A stretch of 64,000 bases of DNA from Pseudorhodobacter antarcticus (GTDB taxonomy: Bacteria; Pseudomonadota; Alphaproteobacteria; Rhodobacterales; Rhodobacteraceae): positions 1 through 64,000 of the forward strand of contig CAMAQR010000005.1 of assembly GCA_945860375.1 (NCBI GenBank). The letters run 5' to 3'. The notes below the pieces were generated by a model, which saw only the letters and a program-made list of their open reading frames with translations, was not told the DNA's origin and made no database searches. Within the stretch, counting starts at the first letter, position 1. Each line of letters starts with the position of its first letter. The translations under genes and the position numbers were made by a program. Of the stretch, positions 53,118 through 60,955 are shown piece after piece.

Positions 53118-54263
53118 TTAACCGTGATTTGCCGCTGCCCGCCCCGCCCAACGACCCGAAGCCCAGCATCCGGTCAAAAGATAGCCGCCTGTCGGGGCCT
53201 CCCAATCCAGCATTTCACCGCAGACAAACACCCCCGGCAAAGCCCGCAACTCCAGCCCGTCGGTGCAACTGGCCCGCGTGACCCCCCCGGCAACCGAGAT
53301 TGCCTCATCCATCGGACGCGGCCCAAGCAACGGAATTTGCAGGGATTTTACAGCGTGGACAGGGTTCAAACCCCGCCCGAACTCCATCACCAGGGCCATC
53401 GCGGACGCGGACAAACCCAGCTTGCGCAGGCGGTTGGCAAGACTTTCACCCGGCTTCATCCGTGCCAGTCGCACAGCCACCTGATCCGCCGCCACATCCG
53501 GCATCAAATCCACCGAAAGCTGCGCACCTTCCCGCAGCGCCCGTGAGACTGCGTAAATCCCGCCGCCCTCTAACCCTTTGTCGGATATGACAAATTCTCC
53601 ACGTTCCCGTCGCCCGCCGACAATCAGTGCCGTGCCCTTGACCGCCTGCCCAAACTGCCGGGCCATATGGGGTGACCAATTCACCGCAAACCCCATGTTG
53701 GCAGGCTTAAACCCTTGAACCTGAACACCTTTTTCCACCAACCACGGCACCCAGGCCGCGTCCGACCCCAGCCGCGCCCAACTTGCCCCTCCCAACGCCA
53801 GAACCGTGACCCTTGGGTGCAAAACCTGCCCGCCCTCGGGCGTTTCAAACTGGAATCCTGCCCCGTCAAACCCCGTCCAACGCCAGCGCGTCCGCAGAGA
53901 AACCTCCAAAGATTCCAATCGCTTAAGCCATGACCGCAACAAAGGCGACGCCTTCATCGCCACCGGAAATACCCGCCCCGACGTGCCGGTGAATACCTCT
54001 TGCCCCAGCCCACGGCACCAGTCCGCCACCTGCGCAGGCCCAAACTCCGCCAGCATCGGAGCCAGCCAGTCAGCGTCATAAGCCGCTGTAAAGGCGGTAA
54101 AATCCTGATCCTTGGTCACATTCAAACCGGACTTGCCCGCCATCAGAAACTTGCGCGCCGGGCTGGGTTTGGCGTCGCAGATCACAACCCGCCGCCCCGC
54201 CTTCGCCAGTTCCTCAGCCGCCATCAACCCCGCCGGGCCTGCGCCAATGACCAATGCATCCAT
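53118..54263 (-). CDS. TIGR03862-type flavoprotein (HI0933/YhiN-like)
   Basis: A 381-residue FAD protein with the N-terminal Rossmann motif VIGAGPAGLMAAEELAKAG, ARKFLMAGKSGLNVTKD (the HI0933-type loop) and VFTGTSGRVFPVAMKAS. The C-terminal SVAGGVTRASCTDGLELRAL and EMLDWEAPTGGYLLTGCWASG (core quoted: DWEAPTGGYLLTG) fit the TIGR03862 group. The function is not known. Its ATG overlaps the mechanosensitive channel stop by one base (TGATG). It ends a leftward operon. Confidence 0.86.
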   Translation of the reverse strand: MDALVIGAGPAGLMAAEELAKAGRRVVICDAKPSPARKFLMAGKSGLNVTKDQDFTAFTAAYDADWLAPMLAEFGPAQVADWCRGLGQEVFTGTSGRVFPVAMKASPLLRSWLKRLESLEVSLRTRWRWTGFDGAGFQFETPEGGQVLHPRVTVLALGGASWARLGSDAAWVPWLVEKGVQVQGFKPANMGFAVNWSPHMARQFGQAVKGTALIVGGRRERGEFVISDKGLEGGGIYAVSRALREGAQLSVDLMPDVAADQVAVRLARMKPGESLANRLRKLGLSASAMALVMEFGRGLNPVHAVKSLQIPLLGPRPMDEAISVAGGVTRASCTDGLELRALPGVFVCGEMLDWEAPTGGYLLTGCWASGRWAGRAAANHG

Positions 54264-55582
54264 CAGCTTTTCCCCCCCGGAAAATCACCCTTGAGATGCA
54301 CCACCCGATGCGGAAACGGCATCTCGATCCCCTCTGATTTCAAGGTGTTCCAGATCGCGAACAGCACCGGAGACCCGTATTTGTTCTTGCCGTCATCAAT
54401 ACCGTTCACCCAATATTCCACAGCAAAATCAACGCTGCTTTCGCCAAACCCCCGCAATTCGCAGTCCGGCCCGTCGGGGCTTTGCAGCACAAACGGCAGC
54501 CGCGCCACTGCGGCCTCAATCAACTTTGGCACCCGGTTGATGTCGGTGTCGTAGCTGACTGAAAACAGCGATTCAAAGCGGTTGGCGCTGCCTTGATCCG
54601 AGTAGTTGACCACCCGCGTCGTGATGAAATGCTCGTTCGGAACCACGATCCATTTGCCGTCAAACGTTTCCAGCACACAGGCGCGGGCGGTCATTTTGAC
54701 GATGGTGCCCTTCTCGCCGCCATCCAGTTCGACATGGTCGCCAACGGTGGTCTGACCTTCGACCAAGAGTATGATTCCACTGATAAAATTCGCCGCAATC
54801 TGCTGCAGGCCAAGGCCGATACCCACACCCAAAGCGCCGCCCAGAACGGCCACTGCGGTCAGGTCGATGCCCATGATGCTCATCAACAGCAGGAACGCCG
54901 CACCGAAGATCACCACCTCGGCGGCCTTGACGGCCAGTTCGCGGGTGGCCGGGCGCAGTTCGGGCTGCTTCTTGATATAGTCAGCGCTTTGGCGGTTGGA
55001 CCACGACCCCAGCCAGAACAAAAGCGACCCTGCGATCATGCCGCGGATCAGCGCAAGCACCGAGAACTGGATGTTACCCAGCGCAATGATGGTTTCCGCC
55101 ATACGCGCCGAAATGTCATCCAGAATGCCCAGAGCATACAGCGCCGCAACTGGGATCAGGGCATATTTTCCCAGCAATTTCAAAAAGCTGTCTGTCAACA
55201 CCTGGTGCACGAATATTCGGGCCGCAAGGAATATGAACAACCGTTTTCCAAAGCCGATCACATCACCAGAACCAAAGATTGAGCGGGTGATTTCCTCTCC
55301 CCCTGCCGTAAGACCGTAGGCCAGAAGCGGCATCAACAACGGCAAGAACCGTTGCGCAAACCGCCGCGCGGTGGCGATCAGCGTGTCCTTATCGCCGGGA
55401 TTCAGGACGCGAACCAGCATGGGCGTCACGCGCCGAGTGGCAAAGCGGGCAGCAAAATAGGCAAGGGCCAGCAGCGCAAATTGCGACCACGCGGCGGGCG
55501 ACAGCAGCCAGCCTTGAGCCATTTCACCGGCTTGTTGCAGCCAATCCATCAGCCTGTCCGCCATCTCGGTTTGACTGTTCAT
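54263..55582 (-). CDS. Mechanosensitive ion channel, MscS family
   Basis: MscS channels open under hypo-osmotic tension to release solutes. The 439-residue protein has five or more membrane segments, among them WSQFALLALAYFAARF and FLPLLMPLLAYGLTAGG. The pore helix and following beta domain carry the family core ALGVGIGLGLQQIAANFISG, then HVELDGGEKGTIVKMTARACVLE. A C-terminal mixed domain ends the protein. ATG 55582 overlaps the preceding enoyl-CoA hydratase stop as ATGA; an upstream in-frame ATG at 55618 lies inside that gene. Confidence 0.92.
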   Translation of the reverse strand: MNSQTEMADRLMDWLQQAGEMAQGWLLSPAAWSQFALLALAYFAARFATRRVTPMLVRVLNPGDKDTLIATARRFAQRFLPLLMPLLAYGLTAGGEEITRSIFGSGDVIGFGKRLFIFLAARIFVHQVLTDSFLKLLGKYALIPVAALYALGILDDISARMAETIIALGNIQFSVLALIRGMIAGSLLFWLGSWSNRQSADYIKKQPELRPATRELAVKAAEVVIFGAAFLLLMSIMGIDLTAVAVLGGALGVGIGLGLQQIAANFISGIILLVEGQTTVGDHVELDGGEKGTIVKMTARACVLETFDGKWIVVPNEHFITTRVVNYSDQGSANRFESLFSVSYDTDINRVPKLIEAAVARLPFVLQSPDGPDCELRGFGESSVDFAVEYWVNGIDDGKNKYGSPVLFAIWNTLKSEGIEMPFPHRVVHLKGDFPGGKS

Positions 55583-56265
55583 CTGACACCCTCGCTCGCC
55601 AAGCCTATGCTGTGACAAGAAACCACGTCGGAAACAAGCCGGACTGACGCACCAGTGTCAGGGGCCAACAGCCGTTTGATCGCCGCCGCGTGGCCGGGCT
55701 TGGCGGCCAGCGTGTCGGCACACAGGGCGCGGGCGGTGTCCATCAGGGCTTGCGGCTCGACAATGCGGTCGATCAGACCCCAAGCCAGCGCCTCATCCGC
55801 GTCGATCTTGGCCCCGGCCATCAGGATCATCTTGGCCCGCGCCGGACCGATCAACGCGATAAGACGTGCCGGATCAGCGGGTTGTGGCAGGAAGCCCAGC
55901 TTCATCACCGGGTAGAAAAACTTCGCCCCCGCAACCGCAACCCGCAGATCGCAGGCCAGCGCCATCCCCATCGCGCCCCCAGCCAAAGTGCCGTTCAGCG
56001 CGGCGATGGTCAGGCAGGGCAGTGAGGCGATGCGGTTGGAAAGGCGGTCCCAGATCGGATCAGTGGCAAGGCCTGCGCGGGCCTCGTCCAGATCGGCACC
56101 AGCGCTGAAAACGCGGCCTTCGCCTGTCAGGATCACGGCCCGCGCCTCCGTGGTGGCGAGCGTTGCGTCCAACTGTTCCAGCATCGCCTTGGTCAGAGAA
56201 TTGGCCTTTTCCGGGCGACGCAGTGTCAGAGCCAGCAGGCCGTTTTCGTCATCCACCCCGATCAT
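55579..56265 (-). CDS. Enoyl-CoA hydratase/isomerase family protein
   Basis: A 228-residue crotonase-fold enzyme. The acyl-CoA pocket is seen in RVFSAGADLDEARAG, and the oxyanion region in ALNGTLAGGAMGMALACDLR. The following FFYPVMKLGFLPQPAD is the usual active-site segment. It is shorter than typical hydratases (~260) at the C-terminus. It overlaps neighbouring genes by four bases on both sides, so it belongs to the SDR-ECH-MscS-flavoprotein operon. Substrate unknown. Confidence 0.88.
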   Translation of the reverse strand: MIGVDDENGLLALTLRRPEKANSLTKAMLEQLDATLATTEARAVILTGEGRVFSAGADLDEARAGLATDPIWDRLSNRIASLPCLTIAALNGTLAGGAMGMALACDLRVAVAGAKFFYPVMKLGFLPQPADPARLIALIGPARAKMILMAGAKIDADEALAWGLIDRIVEPQALMDTARALCADTLAAKPGHAAAIKRLLAPDTGASVRLVSDVVSCHSIGLASEGVR

Positions 56266-57008
56266 GCGATCAACCCCACGGCGCGACGAACACCCTCATC
56301 GCGCAAGGAAATATCCTTGCCCAGCCAATCATCCGCCTCTGGCCCGCACATCCACAACAGCGCCCGCGCGGGCCAATCTGCGGGGATATGCACCGCGAAA
56401 TCCAGCTGGCTGATGGCGTTTACCCCCGAGGCTTTGATCTGCCGCTGCATATCAGTGGCCACTGTGCCGGGCGACAGGCCCAGCACCCGCAGCCCGTGCG
56501 CTGCTTCTTCCAGATGCGCCATGCGGGTCAGCATCAAGGCCCCGGCCTTGGAGGCGCAATAGGCGCTCCACCCCTCCATCGGATTGACAGCGGCACCCGA
56601 CGAGATCGTGATGATGGTGCCAGATCCCTGCGTGCGCATCACCGGGATGGCGGCGCGCATGCCGTGAAACACGCCCTTCAGGTTGATGTCAATCGCCTGC
56701 CCCCAAAGGCTTGGATCAGCATCGGCCAGCCGGGCAATTGGATCAATCACGCCTGCATTGTTGATCAGCACATCCAGCCGCCCGAACCGCGCCTGAACCA
56801 TCTGCACCGCCGCTTGCACCGCGTCCCAGTCGGCCACATCGCAAGGCAAGGCCAACGCGTGACCCCCAAGTTCTGTCGCAAGATCAGTTATTTGGCCTGC
56901 ATCCCGTGCCAGCAATGTCACGCTGGCCCCAGCCTGCGCAAACACCCTCGCCGACGCCGCACCGATGCCCCGGCTGGCCCCGGTGATCACCACCACTTTA
57001 CCTTGCAT
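56262..57008 (-). CDS. Short-chain dehydrogenase/reductase, first gene of the operon
   Basis: The 248-residue SDR enzyme has the nucleotide-binding VVITGASRGIGAASARV, NNAGV after strand 4, TISSGAAV and the catalytic YCASKAG. It precedes an enoyl-CoA hydratase gene with an ATGA overlap, a pairing that hints at acyl-CoA metabolism, but the substrate is not shown. ATG 57008 gives MQGKVVVITGAS; the frame remains open to 57041. Confidence 0.9.
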   Translation of the reverse strand: MQGKVVVITGASRGIGAASARVFAQAGASVTLLARDAGQITDLATELGGHALALPCDVADWDAVQAAVQMVQARFGRLDVLINNAGVIDPIARLADADPSLWGQAIDINLKGVFHGMRAAIPVMRTQGSGTIITISSGAAVNPMEGWSAYCASKAGALMLTRMAHLEEAAHGLRVLGLSPGTVATDMQRQIKASGVNAISQLDFAVHIPADWPARALLWMCGPEADDWLGKDISLRDEGVRRAVGLIA

Positions 57009-57137
57009 CGTGCGGCCTCCGTTTTTCAACCCTGATGACAATTCTGTTTACCCCATCCCGCACCCCTACAGAAACCCTTGACCACCAAAGCGCAAGAGCG
57101 GATGGTTGAGGGCATATTTCACCAGGAAGGGTTCATC

Positions 57138-58658
57138 ATGAAGCACTGGAAGCTTGCGGGCAGCACCGCATTTCTTGCTCTTATGTCAGGTTCCGGCGCT
57201 TTTGCCGACGTGACGCCAGAAGACGTTTGGCAAAACTGGCAGGATATGAGCGGGGCCTATGGCCAGACCGTTGTTGCCGCCAGTGCGACCCGTGAGGGCG
57301 ACGCACTGGTCGTCACTGGCGTCAAAATCTCGTCCAGTCAGGACGGCGTGGTTGTGGACGCCAACATCGAGGAAATCATCTTCACCGACAAGGGCGATGG
57401 CACTGTGGAAGTGACCATGTCGGAAACTTATCCGATCGCGCTGCAACTGCCCGCCGGCGCAGACGGTGACACGCCCACAGCCCTGACCATTTCCATCTCG
57501 CAACCCGGAATGCTGGCGACGGCCAGCGGGATGCCAGAGGCCACGAACTACGACTTCGAAGCGCCGACAATGACCGTCAAGCTGGAGGCGATTGAAGGCG
57601 TCGATGCAACCGCCGTTGATATGACAGCAGAGGCGACCATTACGGCGCTTGCGGGGAAATACCTGATCGAGGGGCCAGAGGGTGCCAAGAAGGTCACCTC
57701 GGAATTTTCGGCCCAAAGTCTGGCTTTGACGATTGTCGGCGCTGACAAGACAGCCGGGTCCAACGCGCGCATCATCGGCACTTTTGCCGATCTGGTGGCC
57801 AAAACCAACGGCAGCTTCCTTGGGGCCGACATGATGGCCGACCTGCCAGCCGCGCTCAAGGCGGGCTTTGCCGCCGATGGCATGTTCTCCTATGGCGCAA
57901 TGTCGCTGGATGTGGACGTGACTGATGCCAAGGGTCCGTTCAAGATGATGGCGACCGGCGCGGGTGGCGATCTGACCTTCATGCTTGATGCCAGCAAGAT
58001 GCAGTATGGCGTGGGCAGCAAGGGCATCAACATGACGGTGTCCAGCCCCGACATTCCGTTCCCAGAGCTGAAACTGGGCTACGCCGAGGCCGGCTTCAAC
58101 ATTTTGATGCCGGTGGGCATCAGCGCCGAGCCGACCGATTTTTCCTTCCTGACCAAGCTGGTCGGCTTTACCATCTCGGATGAGGTCTGGGGCATGTTCG
58201 ATCCGGCGGGCAACTTGCCACGTGATCCGGCGACGGTAATTGTGGATGCCAAAGGCAAGGTCAAGATGACCACCGATCTGTTCGATCAGGCGGCGATGGA
58301 GACTTTGGCGGATGCCCCTCCGGGTGAGTTGCACGCGCTGGATGTGACCGAAATCAAGGCCAGCGTTGCGGGGGCCGAACTGACCGGTGCCGGCGCTTTC
58401 ACCTTTGACAACAGCGACCTGACCACCTTTGCGGGCATGCCTGCGCCAAATGGCAAGCTTGATCTGAAGCTGGTCGGCGGCAACGGGTTGCTCGACAAGC
58501 TGGTGGCGATGGGCCTCCTGACTGACGAAGACGCCATGGGCGCACGGATGATGGTGGCGATGTTTGCCAACGCCGGGGCCGAGGGTTTGGATGAGTTGAC
58601 CTCGACGATTGAGGTGAAGGACAAGGTGCTTTACGCCAACGGCCAGCGCCTGCAGTAA
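57138..58658 (+). CDS. DUF2125 domain-containing exported protein
   Basis: A 506-residue exported protein with a signal peptide ending STAFLALMSGSGAFAD. The mature part is beta-rich, acidic and repetitive (for example DALVVTGVKISSSQDGVVVD, TMTVKLEAIEGVDATAVDMT), in line with the DUF2125 family of alphaproteobacteria. Its role is unknown; some DUF2125 proteins resemble lipid-transfer or AsmA-like beta folds. ATG 57138 has AGGAAGG seven bases upstream. A strong terminator follows at 58675. Confidence 0.85.
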   Translation: MKHWKLAGSTAFLALMSGSGAFADVTPEDVWQNWQDMSGAYGQTVVAASATREGDALVVTGVKISSSQDGVVVDANIEEIIFTDKGDGTVEVTMSETYPIALQLPAGADGDTPTALTISISQPGMLATASGMPEATNYDFEAPTMTVKLEAIEGVDATAVDMTAEATITALAGKYLIEGPEGAKKVTSEFSAQSLALTIVGADKTAGSNARIIGTFADLVAKTNGSFLGADMMADLPAALKAGFAADGMFSYGAMSLDVDVTDAKGPFKMMATGAGGDLTFMLDASKMQYGVGSKGINMTVSSPDIPFPELKLGYAEAGFNILMPVGISAEPTDFSFLTKLVGFTISDEVWGMFDPAGNLPRDPATVIVDAKGKVKMTTDLFDQAAMETLADAPPGELHALDVTEIKASVAGAELTGAGAFTFDNSDLTTFAGMPAPNGKLDLKLVGGNGLLDKLVAMGLLTDEDAMGARMMVAMFANAGAEGLDELTSTIEVKDKVLYANGQRLQ

Positions 58659-58674
58659 GCACAGCCACAATTTG

Positions 58675-58707
58675 GGCCGCCCTGCCACGCGTGGGGCGGC
58701 CTTTTTC
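58675..58707 (+). terminator. Terminator of the DUF2125 gene
   Basis: GGCCGCCC and GGGCGGCC form a perfect 8-bp stem around an 11-base loop, then TTTTTC. It starts 17 bases after the stop. Confidence 0.85.
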
Positions 58708-58817
58708 ATGCGCAATCGCGGTGCGGGCGCTGCCAGACCTTGAAATCCGCCCTGAATGCATGACTTTACAGGCAGAAACCCAATTCAGCCGGGCCGCGCG
58801 CCTTGCAAAGGAAGACC

Positions 58818-60161
58818 ATGGCCCAGCCGCTTGAAACCCTGACCGCCGCTTTGCTGGACGCTGCCCGCGCTGCTGGGGCCGAGTCTGCCGATGCGATGGC
58901 GCTGTCGGGCACCTCGCAATCCATCGACATCCGTGCCGGGCGGCTGGAGCAGGCGGAACGGTCTGAAGGGGTTGAAATTGGACTGCGCGTGCTGATGGGC
59001 GGGCGGCAGGCCTGCGTTTCGGCCTCTGATACCTCAGCGGCCACCTTGCGGCAGTTGGCCGAGCGCGCTGTGGCGATGGCGCGCGAGGCCCCGGTTGATC
59101 CCTATGCGGGGCTGGCCGATGAAGGGCAGATTGCGCGCGGCTGGGATCTGGCGGCGCTGGACCTGTGCGACGACAGCCCGGAACCTTCGGCTGCGGCGCT
59201 TGAGGCTGATGCGCGTATGGCAGAGGCCGCTGCGATGGCTGTGGCCGGGATCACGCAGGTTGAGGCTTCGGCGGGCTACGGCTTGCGTCAGGTGCACATG
59301 GCCGCCAGCAACGGGTTTTCGGGCGGCTATGCCCGCAGTTCGCGGTCCATCAGCGCCGTGGCCTTCACCGGTACCGGCACCGGGATGGAACGCGATTATG
59401 CCGGTGAAGGCCGGGTGCATCAGTCCGATATGCCGGGCGCAGAAGGCATTGGTACATTGGCAGCAGAGCGGGCCTTGGCACGGGCGGGCGCGACCAAGCC
59501 AAAAACCGGCACCTATCCGATGCTGTTTGACGAACGCGTTGCGGCATCGATGATCGGGCATTTGCTGTCGGCGATCAACGGCGCGTCGATTGCGCGCGGT
59601 TCGTCCTGGTTGCAGGACGCGTTGGGGCAGCAGGTTCTTCCCAATGGCCTGTCGGTGATCGAAGACCCGCTGCGGCCTCGCGTGTCGGGGTCGCGACCGT
59701 TTGACGGTGAGGGCCTGCCGACGGCACGGCGCATGATCGTTCAGGATGGCATTCTGATGGGCTGGACTCTGGACTTGGCAACCGCGCGCAAGCTGGGGAT
59801 GCTGTCCACGGCGAATGCCTCACGCGGGACGTCCTCGCCGCCATCGCCTTCGACCTCGAACATTGATCTGACGCAGGGCACCGCAAGCCGCGCCGATCTG
59901 ATCCGCGATATGGGGACGGGCCTGCTGGTAACGTCGATGATCGGATCGACGATCAACCCGACCACAGGCGATTATTCGCGGGGGGCTTCGGGGTTCTGGG
60001 TGGAAAACGGGCAGGTGCTGTATCCGGTCAACGAATGCACCATCGCCGGCAATCTGCGCGACATGCTGCTGCGGATGATCCCGGCCAATGACGCCAAAGC
60101 GCATCTGTCCACCCGGGTGCCCAGCTTGCTGATCGAAGGGATGATCCTTGCCGGCGCATGA
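58818..60161 (+). CDS. pmbA: TldE/PmbA-family metalloprotease subunit
   Basis: PmbA (TldE) works with TldD as a zinc protease that trims peptides such as microcins and degrades unfolded short proteins. The 447-residue protein has the family N-terminus (DAARAAGAESADAMALSGTS), GLRVLMGGRQACVSASD and the C-terminal GTSSPPSPSTSNIDLTQG, GLLVTSMIGSTINPTTGDYS. No HExxxH is present, as expected for the non-zinc TldE partner. TldD is not in the window. ATG 58818; its 3' end overlaps the cysQ-like gene by 14 bases. Confidence 0.92.
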   Translation: MAQPLETLTAALLDAARAAGAESADAMALSGTSQSIDIRAGRLEQAERSEGVEIGLRVLMGGRQACVSASDTSAATLRQLAERAVAMAREAPVDPYAGLADEGQIARGWDLAALDLCDDSPEPSAAALEADARMAEAAAMAVAGITQVEASAGYGLRQVHMAASNGFSGGYARSSRSISAVAFTGTGTGMERDYAGEGRVHQSDMPGAEGIGTLAAERALARAGATKPKTGTYPMLFDERVAASMIGHLLSAINGASIARGSSWLQDALGQQVLPNGLSVIEDPLRPRVSGSRPFDGEGLPTARRMIVQDGILMGWTLDLATARKLGMLSTANASRGTSSPPSPSTSNIDLTQGTASRADLIRDMGTGLLVTSMIGSTINPTTGDYSRGASGFWVENGQVLYPVNECTIAGNLRDMLLRMIPANDAKAHLSTRVPSLLIEGMILAGA

Positions 60162-60921
60162 TCTGGCCTTGCTGACTGATGCGGCGCTTGCGGCGGGCAA
60201 AATTGCGCTGCGGTATTGGAACAACGCGCCGACGGTGTGGGACAAGGCCGACGCCAGCCCGGTGACAGAGGCCGATTTGGCGGTGAATGATATGCTGATG
60301 GCACGGCTGCGGGGCGCGCGACCGGGTTATGGCTGGCTGTCCGAAGAGACGCCTGATGATGCGGCGCGATTAGGTTGTGAACATGTGTTCATCATCGATC
60401 CAATCGACGGCACCCGGGCGTTTATTGCAGGCGAGAAGCACTTTGCGCATTCGCTTGCCGTGGCACGGCATGGCGTGGTGACAGCGGCCGTGGTGTATCT
60501 GCCCGCCTTGGATCGGTTGTACACGGCGTCAAAGGACGGCCCGGCTTTGGTGGACGGGCAATCGATGCAAGCCAGTGTGAAATCCTTGGCCGATGGTCCC
60601 AATATCCTGACGACAAAGGCCAATCTGCTACCAGATCACTGGCAAAGCGACCCGCCCGTGTTTCAGCGCAGCTTTCGCGCATCGCTGGCCTATCGGCTGG
60701 CCTTGGTGGGCGAGGGTGCATTTGACGGGATGCTGGCTTTTCGTGACGCGTGGGAGTGGGACATCGCTGCGGGCAGTCTGATTGCGACCCGTGCAGGCGC
60801 GGCGGTGTCGGATTGCCGTGGCGCGACGTTGCGGTTCAACTCGGTGCGCGCGCAATCCTCGGGGATCGTTGCGGCCGCCCCTGCCCTGCACACCGATCTT
60901 TTGGCGCAGTTTAAACTATAA
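60148..60921 (+). CDS. Inositol monophosphatase-family phosphatase, CysQ-like
   Basis: A 257-residue magnesium-dependent phosphatase: the metal-site motifs are SEETPDDAARL, IIDPIDGTRAFIAG and EWDIAAGSLIATRAG. It fits CysQ (3'-phosphoadenosine-5'-phosphate phosphatase) or a related inositol-type phosphatase. The start is a rare TTG at 60148, with GAAGGG seven bases upstream; it overlaps the pmbA stop by 14 bases. The PAPS link would suit the TPR-sulfotransferase elsewhere in the window, but that is speculation. Confidence 0.87.
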   Translation: MPAHDLALLTDAALAAGKIALRYWNNAPTVWDKADASPVTEADLAVNDMLMARLRGARPGYGWLSEETPDDAARLGCEHVFIIDPIDGTRAFIAGEKHFAHSLAVARHGVVTAAVVYLPALDRLYTASKDGPALVDGQSMQASVKSLADGPNILTTKANLLPDHWQSDPPVFQRSFRASLAYRLALVGEGAFDGMLAFRDAWEWDIAAGSLIATRAGAAVSDCRGATLRFNSVRAQSSGIVAAAPALHTDLLAQFKL

Positions 60922-60943
60922 GGCCGCCCGAAGGCGGCCTTAT
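60918..60943. terminator. Bidirectional terminator between cysQ-like and DEAD-box genes
   Basis: ATAAGGCCGCC and GGCGGCCTTAT form a perfect 11-bp stem with loop CGAA. It includes the cysQ-like stop codon, and the helicase stop is 13 bases away on the other strand. Confidence 0.8.
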
Positions 60944-60955
60944 GTGAACGATCAT

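Noticed and set aside
57186..58715. 509-codon open frame opposite to the DUF2125 gene
   Set aside because: The sense strand has a signal peptide, ribosome site and terminator; the antisense frame has none.
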